Translations under genes and position numbers: made by a program | In this document: one piece after another, positions 1 through 6,187 of the stretch | Layout of the letters: every line of letters begins with the position of its first letter | How positions within the stretch are numbered: the stretch's first letter is position 1 | Notes under the pieces: model-generated | The model's input: the letters and a program-made list of their open reading frames with translations, nothing else | The model's database searches: none | What the model was told of the DNA's origin: nothing | Origin: Xanthobacteraceae bacterium | GTDB lineage: Bacteria > Pseudomonadota > Alphaproteobacteria > Rhizobiales > Xanthobacteraceae | Assembly (NCBI GenBank): GCA_030043175.1 | Contig: JASHYD010000209.1 | Coordinates: 1-10,270, forward strand | Length of the DNA stretch: 10,270 nt | Reading direction: 5' to 3'

Positions 1-596
1 ATACGCTCTTGTACCTCCGTAGACAGCGCGTTCCATCCGTCCAGGTCGTGCAGATATTTCTGCACGATCACATAGCTGCCGCCGGCGAACGTGGCATCCT
101 CCTCGCCGATGAGCGCGGCGTCGATCACCGCCTCGCCGCGAGGATTCTCGGTGCCGTCGACGAATCCCAGGAGGTCCCGGTCATCGAAGTAACGAAACCC
201 GTGGACCTCGTCCACTGCCGAGACCGCCTCACCCAGGCGCTTCATGACCTGCGTCGCTATCTCGAAGCAAAGGTCCATCCGCTTGGCACGGATGTGAAAC
301 AACAGGTCCCCTGGCGTCGAAACCGCATGACGCGGTCCGGCCCGGATCTCCCGAAATGGGTGGAGCTCGGCTGGACGCGGGTCCCCGAACAGCCGATCCC
401 ATGCGTCGGACCCAATCCCCATCACGCAGGAAAGGCCGGCTTCGAGGTCGCGAAATTCCACTGCACGAATCAACGCGGGGAGGTCTGCGCAAAACGATCG
501 CACGGCCGCACGATTATCCGGCCCCGGACTTATCGTCACGACCAGGAAGATCGCCGAGCGGGTGAGCGGTGCCGATACCGGCTGTGGAACAGCCAT
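1..596 (-). CDS. DyP-type heme peroxidase, N-terminal part (3' end outside window)
   Basis: The reverse strand reads from an ATG at 596-594 without a stop to the left edge, giving about 198 residues (begins MAVPQPVSAPLTRSAIF). A GGAG sequence about nine bases upstream serves as ribosome binding site. The reading frame contains RYFDDRDLLGFVDGTENP (around residues 135-152), which holds the GxxDG signature of dye-decolorizing peroxidases, and GGSYVIVQKYLHDL further on. These are typical of the YfeX-like bacterial branch. DyP enzymes bind heme and use peroxide to oxidise dyes, phenols or porphyrins; the catalytic Asp lies in the GFVDG motif. The proximal heme His is expected further downstream and is not in this window. 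No signal peptide is visible, so the protein is probably cytoplasmic or encapsulin cargo; the latter cannot be judged because the C-terminus is missing. No frame break is seen in the visible part. Confidence 0.93.
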   Translation of the reverse strand, partial: MAVPQPVSAPLTRSAIFLVVTISPGPDNRAAVRSFCADLPALIRAVEFRDLEAGLSCVMGIGSDAWDRLFGDPRPAELHPFREIRAGPRHAVSTPGDLLFHIRAKRMDLCFEIATQVMKRLGEAVSAVDEVHGFRYFDDRDLLGFVDGTENPRGEAVIDAALIGEEDATFAGGSYVIVQKYLHDLDGWNALSTEVQER

Positions 597-675
597 AGCG
601 TCGATCTCCGGAGGTCTTTCGAATTGGTGTTTTGCGGAGCCGGACCGTAGCTCCGCACGATTCGAAGGTTCGAGG

Positions 676-693
676 CCTCGCAAACAAGCGAGG
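676..693. repeat. Short perfect inverted repeat (hairpin)
   Basis: CCTCGC (676-681), a six-base loop AAACAA, then GCGAGG (688-693). The stem is perfect but is not followed by a T-run on either strand, so a Rho-independent terminator is not supported. It lies about 80 bases upstream of the DyP start and could be part of its leader or simply chance. Confidence 0.4.
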
Positions 694-747
694 GGATACG
701 CATCGGCCGGCGCCGCACCGCTGTGTGATGAACTTGCGCCGCTTCAT
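690..747 (-). pseudogene. Scrap of a Tat-type leader peptide (possible)
   Basis: An ATG at 747-745 on the reverse strand, preceded by GAGGGG at a suitable distance, reads MKRRKFIT. This is the typical start of twin-arginine-type leaders of solute-binding proteins (family pattern MxRRxFIT followed by a Gly/Ala-rich core). After it the frame loses the hydrophobic core; a shifted frame reads GAAPADAYPLAC, which could be the remains of that core. Nothing of a mature solute-binding protein follows before the DyP gene. The call rests on eight residues plus a ribosome binding site and is weak. Confidence 0.3.
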
Positions 748-898
748 GGCCCGCCCCTCAGGCTGGCACCCTACCACAATGTCTGTTGCAGTGCTGCGTC
801 GTGCATTACAGCAAACTGGGTGGTCGACTTCCAAAACGGGTCAGACCGGCGGCGGTGACCCGCTGGCATTGAGGTCAGTCTAGCACCGCAGGGGGTAA

Positions 899-1351
899 AA
901 GCACGGCACCGGGGCTGGCGACGTCCAGGTCATCAGTGCGGGCACTGGAATCAGTCATTCCGAATACAATCGCGACGAAGACTCCCTTAAGCTTTTCCAG
1001 ATCTGGTTGCTTGCGCGCCAGCGCGGCGGGACGCCGCGCTGGGACAGCCGCAAATTTCCCAAAGCGGATCGCGCCGGACGCCTCATCGAGCTGGCAAGCG
1101 GAGAGCCGAAGAATGCCGATACCCTGCTGATCCGCGCCGATGCGCGTGTCCTGGGCGCTACGCTTCTTGCCCGAGCCACACTCACCCACGCGTCGTCTCA
1201 TCGGCATGCCTACCTTGCCCCCTCCCAAGGCGCTGTTCTCGTCAATGGGCAGCGGGTTGCGGTCGGTGACGGCATCGCTGCCATCGACGAGCCCGAACTC
1301 ACCATCATGGCTGAGGAGAACGCAGAATTCATCCTCGTCGATGCCGCCTGA
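899..1351 (+). pseudogene. Pirin family protein, N-terminally truncated (pirin')
   Basis: From 899 the frame reads AGDVQVISAGTGISHSEYN and runs open to a TGA at 1349-1351, about 150 residues. It aligns along its length with the intact pirin at 7297-7995 of this window (for example [31 protein letters not shown]). In pirins the cupin metal site uses two His of an HPH motif plus a later His and Glu. This copy keeps the second pair (HSEYN) but lacks the first roughly 83 residues, including HPH. An in-frame TAA at 896-898 closes the frame, and internal starts would yield still shorter proteins. It is therefore almost certainly inactive as a metal enzyme. It is followed 28 bases later by doxX copy 1, repeating the order of the intact operon but without wrbA. 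Confidence 0.85.
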
Positions 1352-1379
1352 ACTCACACTAGCAGAAGGAACAAAGGCT

Positions 1380-1763
1380 ATGGACGCTACCCGCTATCTT
1401 TCGTTCTTAGGCCGTCTGTTGATCGGCCTTCCGTTCGCCATGAGCGGTTTTAGCAAACTCGCAAATTACGGTCCGACAACCGCGATGATTGCCGCAGTGG
1501 GCCTACCAGTCCCGCCGCTGGCCTACGCCGTCGCGGTCGTCGTCGAACCCGGCGGCGGACTTCCGCTCGTCGAAGGTTATCGGGTTCGCCTCGTCGCAGT
1601 TGCGCTGGCATTGTTTTCAATAGCGGCGGCGGTGTCCTTCCACAGCAACTTCGCTGATCAGAATCAGATGATCCACTTCCTCAAGAACGTGATGATGGCG
1701 AGCGGATTGCTCCAGATCACCGCGTTTGGTGCGGGGGCATTCAGCCTCGACAAGCGTTTTTGA
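1380..1763 (+). CDS. DoxX family membrane protein, copy 1
   Basis: A 127-residue frame starting MDATRYLSFLGRLLIG at the ATG 1380-1382; AGAAGGAA lies about ten bases upstream. The start was chosen because homology to the second copy (6188-6604) begins at the YLxFxGR segment. The family consists of small proteins with four membrane segments, linked to thiol or redox stress in some bacteria. Conserved blocks shared with copy 2 include GLPFAMSG, YGPTT, SFHSNFADQNQ and IHFLKNVMMA. One membrane stretch differs strikingly: where copy 2 has ELGGGLLLVLGYR, this copy has EPGGGLPLVEGYR, with two prolines and a glutamate in a hydrophobic helix. Together with the broken pirin upstream, this suggests relaxed constraint, although the frame is intact. 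It is shorter at the C-terminus than copy 2, ending SLDKRF. Confidence 0.85.
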   Translation: MDATRYLSFLGRLLIGLPFAMSGFSKLANYGPTTAMIAAVGLPVPPLAYAVAVVVEPGGGLPLVEGYRVRLVAVALALFSIAAAVSFHSNFADQNQMIHFLKNVMMASGLLQITAFGAGAFSLDKRF

Positions 1764-2007
1764 GGGATCGGGAATTTATCGGCAAAACGGCGTCGGCTCA
1801 CTGATCGCCGCTAGGAACCTGTCCTTCATCTTACTGGCCGATGCAGTCGGTCGGCAAGATGTCCTTTTCGGCGGTCTCGGATCGATCGTTTTCCAACTTT
1901 GTGGATGCCGCATCGAATTGAAGGGCATGCGCCGGCGTATCGTCGGGCAGGACGAGATCAGCGTCTAACAGTTACGCGCGAACTCGCGCGAGACACTGTA
2001 CACGAAG
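1764..2007. other. Intergenic region between convergent doxX copy 1 and hydrolase
   Basis: No gene recognised. On the reverse strand a stretch of about 46 codons (about 1970 down to 1830) is open and reads like soluble acidic protein (DADLVLPDDTPAHALQFDAA), but it has no start codon and I cannot assign a family. It may be another gene scrap. A GC-rich inverted repeat at 1975-1990 lies near the 3' end of the hydrolase. Confidence 0.4.
1975..1990. repeat. Inverted repeat between convergent genes, possible weak terminator
   Basis: CGCGCGA (1975-1981) and TCGCGCG (1984-1990) are perfect reverse complements separated by two bases. Realistically this forms a six-bp stem with a four-base loop. It lies 18 bases beyond the hydrolase stop codon and between convergent genes, where a shared terminator would be expected. 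There is no T-run, so termination is only a possibility. Confidence 0.35.
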
Positions 2008-3006
2008 TCAGGCCAAGTCACCTTCTGATGGAACCGACGGTTTCTCATGCAACCATTCAAGTAACATCTTATGGAAGGTCTCAGGTGCCTGAATCTGGGG
2101 TGAATGCCCGAGATCCGGGAATTCGACCAGACGGACGCGCGGGATGCGGTTTGCCGCCTCCTTTCCAAGCTTTGGATAGTCGCCGAGCCTTGCGCGCAGT
2201 GCGGGAGGCGCGACATCTTTGCCGAAGGCCGTGGTATCTTTGTCGCCGATGACCAGCAGAACGGGCATCCGTAGATCACCAAGCTCGTACACCACTGGCT
2301 GGGTATAGATCATGTCCGAGAGCAGTGCCGCGTTCCAGGCGACGAGTTCGCGTCCAGTCCCACGGTATAACCCGGCCAGCATCTGTACCCATTGCTCGTA
2401 GGCCGGCTGCCAGGTGCCAGCATAATACGTGGTCCGCTCGTATTCACGGATGCGATCCGCGGTGGTCTTCAATTCCTGCTGGTACAACGTATCGATGCTC
2501 TGCCAGGGCACGCCCTTGGCTTTCCAGTCTTCGAGCCCGATCGGGTCGACGAGTACGAGCTGATCGAGCCTATCAGGGTACATGAGCGCAAAGCGCACTC
2601 CGAGCATACCGCCGGTGGAATGACCCACGACGGTGACACGATCGATACCGAGCGAAGCGAGAAGCGCCTGCGTGTTCCCGGCGAGCTGCTGAAAGGTATA
2701 TTGGTAGTGCGCGGGTTTGGTCGACTTGCCAAACCCTATCTGGTCCGGAGCGACAACGCGAAATCCCGCCTCGCTCAGTACGGCGATAGTGGTCTGCCAG
2801 GTCGCAGCGACGTAGTTCTTGCCGTGTAGCAGGACGACCGCACGGCCGTTCGGCGTCGCGGGTTTCACGTCCATATACGCCATGTGCAGCGGCAGACCTT
2901 GGGAGACGAACTCGTAACGCTGGACTGGCCAAGGGTACGAAAAGCCTTCCAACTCTGGGCCGTAGGCCGGTCCCTCGTCGGACGCGATGGAGGATTGGCT
3001 GCTCAT
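2008..3006 (-). CDS. Alpha/beta hydrolase
   Basis: A 332-residue alpha/beta hydrolase starting MSSQSSIASDEG; GGAG lies five bases before the ATG. The oxyanion region is VVLLHGKNY (about 57-65), the nucleophile elbow is VVGHSTGG with Ser130, the acid is Asp255 or Asp257 in IGDKDTTAFG, and the catalytic His is His301 in PDLGHSPQIQ. Typical fold landmarks such as APDQIGFGKSTKP are present. A Ser nucleophile indicates an esterase, lipase or C-C hydrolase type rather than a haloalkane dehalogenase, which uses Asp. The substrate cannot be told. As I recall, related proteins often carry an N-terminal export signal; here the N-terminus is polar and no signal is visible, so this copy may be cytoplasmic. 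It lies downstream of the SnoaL-like gene in the same direction (258-base gap) and may be co-transcribed with it. Confidence 0.92.
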   Translation of the reverse strand: MSSQSSIASDEGPAYGPELEGFSYPWPVQRYEFVSQGLPLHMAYMDVKPATPNGRAVVLLHGKNYVAATWQTTIAVLSEAGFRVVAPDQIGFGKSTKPAHYQYTFQQLAGNTQALLASLGIDRVTVVGHSTGGMLGVRFALMYPDRLDQLVLVDPIGLEDWKAKGVPWQSIDTLYQQELKTTADRIREYERTTYYAGTWQPAYEQWVQMLAGLYRGTGRELVAWNAALLSDMIYTQPVVYELGDLRMPVLLVIGDKDTTAFGKDVAPPALRARLGDYPKLGKEAANRIPRVRLVEFPDLGHSPQIQAPETFHKMLLEWLHEKPSVPSEGDLA

Positions 3007-3180
3007 GGATGCTCCGTTCGATTGTGGAATCGGATCGGCAGCGGGTTTTCTGCCTCTGTCGGGTTCTTCGTCAAGATGGCTCGAGGCGTGATGTCGTTCA
3101 GATGGGGCAGGTGCTCGCGGCGCATGAGGCTGGTGGGCGCAGCTCGGGTGAGTCGCGCGGCAAGGGTGCCGGCGATCGCT

Positions 3181-3195
3181 CGGCTCGCCGAGCCG
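3181..3195. repeat. Perfect inverted repeat between snoaL-like and hydrolase genes
   Basis: CGGCTCG C CGAGCCG, perfectly self-complementary around one base. It sits in the 258-base gap after the SnoaL-like gene's stop. It could form a short hairpin that attenuates or processes the transcript, but there is no T-run and GC-rich palindromes are common here. Confidence 0.3.
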
Positions 3196-3264
3196 TTGCC
3201 CCTCGGGCTTACTTCACGCAAGAGGATTGCGTTCTCGTCTGATTTCTCTTGGGGGGCTGACCGT

Positions 3265-3699
3265 TTAGTGAGCCTGCACGGTCAAAGCGTTCCAGGCCGC
3301 GAGAGAATCCATGTAATCTCTCCAATGCGTGATCTTTCGCTTTTCGAGCTTGATGATCGAGCAAAACCGATTGTTGTACTTCACGCCCGTCGCGAGGATC
3401 TTCCCATGGACCTCGTATTCGATGACGACGACGCGGCCGTCGCCTGTCTTGTGGACGATCAACTTATCGGCAGACTGAAGCGCGATGCCGTCGACGTAGC
3501 CCCTGAACGCGGCCATCAGGTCGGACCGTCCCTGAATGACGCGAGGCCAGCCGGGAACGTCGTACAGGACTTCATAGACGACGTCGTCGAGGACGATGTC
3601 GAAGAAGTGCTCGCCATCGACGAGGTCGCCCAGCGCCCCTCGAACCAAATCGAAGTACGGGGCGGCGGGCTCGTAGGCGGCGTATTTAGGGTTCGGCAT
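3265..3699 (-). CDS. SnoaL-like / NTF2-fold protein
   Basis: A 144-residue protein from the ATG at 3699-3697 (MPNPKYAAYEPAAPYFDLV) to the TAA at 3267-3265. The start was chosen because AGAGAGG lies eight bases upstream; a GTG three codons earlier overlaps that site and is less likely. Features such as YFDLVRGALGDLVDGEHFFDI near the N-terminus, a central GRSDLMAAFRGYVDGI, and KITHWRDYMDS at the C-terminus are characteristic of SnoaL-like NTF2 folds. In this fold the C-terminal strand following W-R-D-Y lines a small-molecule pocket. Members include polyketide cyclases, isomerases and many of unknown role. No catalytic assignment is possible. It is the first gene of a likely two-gene unit with the hydrolase at 2008-3006 and faces the HxlR-type remnant across a shared promoter region. 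Confidence 0.85.
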   Translation of the reverse strand: MPNPKYAAYEPAAPYFDLVRGALGDLVDGEHFFDIVLDDVVYEVLYDVPGWPRVIQGRSDLMAAFRGYVDGIALQSADKLIVHKTGDGRVVVIEYEVHGKILATGVKYNNRFCSIIKLEKRKITHWRDYMDSLAAWNALTVQAH

Positions 3700-3795
3700 T
3701 CGGATCACCTCTCTGCGCTTCGGGTCGTTTTCGAAATGAGAGTCACATATTAATCGGAAGCTCGCTTTGAGAAAGAAGGCATTTTGAAATCAGCT

Positions 3796-3813
3796 ACTTA
3801 TGTTGAGGTAAGT
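3796..3813. promoter_or_regulatory. Candidate operator (ACTTA-N8-TAAGT) in front of the HxlR-type remnant
   Basis: ACTTA (3796-3800) and TAAGT (3809-3813) form an inverted repeat with an eight-base spacer, just before the ATG at 3815 and overlapping its GAGGT ribosome binding site (3805-3809). HxlR-family regulators commonly bind dyads with such arms in the space between their own gene and a divergent target. The site lies about 100 bases from the SnoaL-like start. The assignment is inference from position and symmetry. Confidence 0.4.
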
Positions 3814-3814
3814 T

Positions 3815-4040
3815 ATGCGAAACCCCAGCGGAGCGAGCCAACTGGATCCCGCTGCGATCTGCAGAAGCTTTGTCTGCGACGCTGAAGAAATCTCGAACGC
3901 GACGGGCTTGTGATTCGCGAGCTGTTCACCGAAGTGCCCGAAAACAGCCTGTTGTGCCCACCCAAGGACTCGTCGATTAGGCCAAGGGGAACTGCGAGAA
4001 GGTCAGGCGAGTGCAAATCCAATATGACCTGAAGAACCTA
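3815..4040 (+). pseudogene. HxlR-type transcriptional regulator, decayed
   Basis: An ATG at 3815-3817 with GAGGT just upstream opens MRNPSGASQLDPAA. The helix-turn-helix region is then found in a second frame (SAEALSATLKK, about 3857-3890), followed after a one-base shift by LERDGLVIRELFTEVPE (about 3892-3943). That last segment is the wing region of HxlR-family regulators (family pattern LExDGLVxRxxxxEVPPRVEY). The expected RVEYRLTPKG block is replaced by unrelated residues, and a further shifted stretch VRRVQIQYD (about 3990-4025) resembles the C-terminal helix. Roughly 40 residues of the first helices are missing. The gene faces the SnoaL-like gene, the usual HxlR arrangement, so it was probably the regulator of that unit. 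Frame positions are approximate. Confidence 0.55.
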
Positions 4041-4574
4041 TCGTATCGCTGCGGGCAGCGCGCGTATCCGAGGTCTGCGCGGCTATCGCCGCAGTGGAGG
4101 CCACGCGATGCTCCAGCCCTCGGATTCGCCCCGCAAGGCATGCTCAGTGGCGACCGGTGCGAAGCCGCGTGACGGCGAGTGCGTCGGCGACAGGGCTTAC
4201 CAGCAGCGCCATCAAGAAAGTTCGGCAGTCACTCGCGGTCGGGCTAGATCTGGACGGCGGCGAGCAACTGCGCCAGCGTCTAGAAAATGAGCAAATATCC
4301 CGCCACAAGAGACCGACGTTCTCGCCGGGTACATCCGCGAGGCCGAGCTGTTCCAGCAGCATGCGTCGGTCGGGATGTATTGAGGGGGCGAGATCGCGGG
4401 ACTGCTTTGGCTCGTTTGGGCTGATTTAGGTTGCATCGACTCGCTACCATGGCTCGAGGTTTGAGAAAACACGTGGGTCGCTGATCGCCCTCATGCTCCG
4501 ACCGGAAGAACGTCAGGATGGCGCCGGTAGTAGATCGCCGTGACGTGATGCATGCCACTCCGCGGCGGAGAACT
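4041..4574. other. Region without a recognisable gene; possible coding scraps
   Basis: More than 500 bases downstream of the HxlR-type remnant and downstream of the YoaK-family gene. Open frames here have no family signature that I can defend. One plus-strand stretch (about 4196-4290, SSAIKKVRQSLAVGLDLDGG) and a nearby MLSGDRCEAA (about 4139-4168) are weakly reminiscent of enoyl-CoA hydratase C-terminal halves, in different frames. A reverse-strand MHHVTAIYYRRHPD (about 4550-4510) begins like glyoxalase-family proteins but stops after 20 codons. These are noted as possible further decayed genes only. Confidence 0.35.
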
Positions 4575-5327
4575 TTAGTCCTGCTTGTGTAAGATGGCGG
4601 TTGCGACGGCGACGACAACCGGCAGCGCCAGACACCAGAAGCCGATCCAGTAGTACAGCAGGGCCGCAACTGCGCACCCCCCTGCAAACCAGACAATACC
4701 CCGCAACGTTCGCGCAAAGCGGGCGCGAACCGTGAGCGCATTGTCCTGTTCGACACCCCGGATCAGGTCGACGGCATCGAGAACCGCCTGCGTCGTGTTG
4801 CCGGTCATCAGTGTCGTGGGTGGAATATTGGCGAAGTGGACGCGCTGCACCGCATTCTGGATCGCCATGCCGGCGATGCCGGCGAAGCCGGTGAGCAGCG
4901 CTGCCGGCGCATCACTGTCGGGGAACGGCCCGAACGAGACAGCGAACACAAAGAAGGCCAGCAGAAAGCACACCTTGACCACGAGCAAAATCGGCAAAGT
5001 CGGCAACCCCCTGGCACGCAACGCCGTGCCCGCCACGCGCGCCAAGGCGATGACAAGCACAAATTCCGGCAAGGCCAGCAATTTGGCGACAACGCCATGG
5101 GTTCCCAGCACCAGGGCCGCGGCGAGTGTCACGAAATTTCCGGTCACGTGGGCGGTGAACAGGCCTTGCAGGCCGAGGAATCCGGCGGTGTCGACGAAGC
5201 CGCCGTTAAAGCTCAATAGCGCTGCGAGACCAAACCCCTTCATTTTCATACCATCGCGATTTTTCGCGGCTAACGAGGCGGCATCCGTTCCGGGAAACCG
5301 CGGAATGAAGCCATTGCGGTTGGGCAT
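4575..5327 (-). CDS. YoaK/DUF1275 family membrane protein, with cytochrome-derived N-terminus
   Basis: An integral membrane protein of the YoaK (DUF1275) family, whose function is unknown. The family core starts at LAALLSFNGGFVDTAGFLGL and continues through LFTAHVTGNFVTL, a set of five or six hydrophobic segments and MAIQNAVQRVHFANIPPTT followed by MTGNTTQ, all diagnostic. It ends VVVAVATAILHKQD. The start is uncertain. The ATG at 5327 has AAGG at a good distance and yields 250 residues; the ATG at 5249 sits closer to the family core but has only a weak site. The extra N-terminal residues MPNRNGFIPRFPG resemble the C-terminal tail of SorB-like cytochromes c, not YoaK. The frame therefore seems to be a fusion made when the sequence between a cytochrome gene and yoaK was lost. 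The remaining core looks complete and functional. Confidence 0.88.
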   Translation of the reverse strand: MPNRNGFIPRFPGTDAASLAAKNRDGMKMKGFGLAALLSFNGGFVDTAGFLGLQGLFTAHVTGNFVTLAAALVLGTHGVVAKLLALPEFVLVIALARVAGTALRARGLPTLPILLVVKVCFLLAFFVFAVSFGPFPDSDAPAALLTGFAGIAGMAIQNAVQRVHFANIPPTTLMTGNTTQAVLDAVDLIRGVEQDNALTVRARFARTLRGIVWFAGGCAVAALLYYWIGFWCLALPVVVAVATAILHKQD

Positions 5328-5510
5328 TTCAACCTTCGGTAGCGTTTGCGCGTTGATCCACTCGCTTTGCATCAATGAGCTTGTTAATGTAGGCGGTCAA
5401 CGCGTACACTTGATCATCGGTCAACGGCCGAGGCGACGTCCACGGCATCGAGCGGCGGATGTAATCAAATAGCGTGGTAGCGTAAGGCCAGCAATCGGCG
5501 ATCGTTCGCA
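5286..5510 (-). pseudogene. SorB-like cytochrome c, C-terminal remnant
   Basis: The reverse strand reads RTIADCWPYATTLFDYIRRS followed by MPWTSPRPLTDDQVYALTAY, ending at a TGA at 5331-5329. This matches the region after the heme motif in cytochrome c subunits of SorB/SoxX type, which accept electrons from sulfite or sulfur compounds in the periplasm (family pattern KTIGSxWPYATTLFDYIRRAMP, then LTDDEVYALTAY). A second frame, open through the YoaK start, continues with WINAQTLPKVEMPNRNGF, which fits the same family's C-terminal tail. A frameshift near 5370 therefore splits the tail. The heme-binding CxxCH and axial ligand regions are absent: homology stops abruptly near 5510, where the NmrA-like remnant begins on the other strand. 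The fragment cannot bind heme. Confidence 0.75.
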
Positions 5511-5975
5511 GGCGTACATCTCGTCTTCACCTCGGTCGGCTCCGCCAATCGACAGACGGGCGTTCCGCACTTCGACAGCAAGTACGAGGCGGAAAGGCAC
5601 ATCGCCAAGATCGGCGTACGCGCAACTGTCCTGGCGCCCGTCTACTTCATGGAGAACCTCCATTTCGGCAAATAGCAGCTCGCGAAGGGCATCTACACCA
5701 CGCCGCTCCCGGCCGACGAGACAGCTCGCGCAAGTCGCCGTCGCGGACATCGGGGCCGTCGCTGTTCGACTCCTCGAAGACCCAGGCCGCTTCGCAGGTA
5801 GCGCTTCGGCTTCAGAAGCGATGAGCTCACGGGCAACGACGTCGTCGCCTCCTATCGCGTGTCACCGGTCGCCCGTTCACCTATTTCCAGGTCCCGCTGG
5901 ACGTCTTCTGCCAACGCATGCGTGAGGACGGCGACAGGATGTACGAGTGGTTCGACCGTGTGGCTACACAAGCGC
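5505..5975 (+). pseudogene. NmrA-like NAD(P)-binding protein, truncated and frameshifted
   Basis: Beginning near 5505 the plus strand reads AGVHLVFTSVGSANRQTGVP followed by HFDSKYEAERHIA and VRATVLAPVYFMEN. These are hallmark segments of NmrA/NAD(P)H-binding atypical short-chain dehydrogenases, which often act as redox sensors. A TAG interrupts the frame at 5673-5675. The protein continues in other frames: QLAQVAVADIGAVAVRLLED with PGRFAG (about 5722-5799), SDELTGNDV (about 5818-5846), and RVTGRPFTYFQVPLDVF with MYEWFDRV (about 5858-5970). At least one stop and three frameshifts separate these pieces. The N-terminal Rossmann fold with its GxxGxxG NAD(P) loop is missing completely, and the far C-terminus fades after 5975. 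It is clearly dead. Confidence 0.8.
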
Positions 5976-6187
5976 CGACCGACTTGACCGCTGGCCCTCG
6001 TGTGGTCCGCTGATTGGTCCCAAACAGATTCACGCGTTGTTTCTCCGCATGACCCACAACCGGGTTTTCCAATCGAGGGTCTCGACCGTTTCGCATCAAT
6101 GCCTTCATCACCCCTGCAGTTCGTGAACGCACATGGCGCGCCGATCCGAGCTGTGATTGAGCGCGGACCGGAGCGAGCACCTTCAGG

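Larger units (their letters stand above)
597..898. other. Gap between DyP gene and truncated pirin; mostly non-coding
   Basis: About 300 bases without a convincing intact gene. It lies between the divergently oriented DyP and pirin' genes. It contains a perfect 6-bp hairpin at 676-693 and a short Tat-leader-like scrap on the reverse strand near 690-747, both listed separately. No piece of the missing pirin N-terminus was found here in any frame, so that sequence is gone rather than frameshifted. Confidence 0.6.

Noticed and set aside
9..650. Plus-strand 213-codon open frame opposite the DyP gene
   Set aside because: It lies opposite a reverse-strand frame with clear DyP peroxidase motifs; its own translation has no recognisable family and is a composition shadow.
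2884..3753. Plus-strand 289-codon open frame over the SnoaL-like gene
   Set aside because: It covers the complement of a well supported SnoaL-like gene and the adjacent gap; no family features or ribosome binding site.
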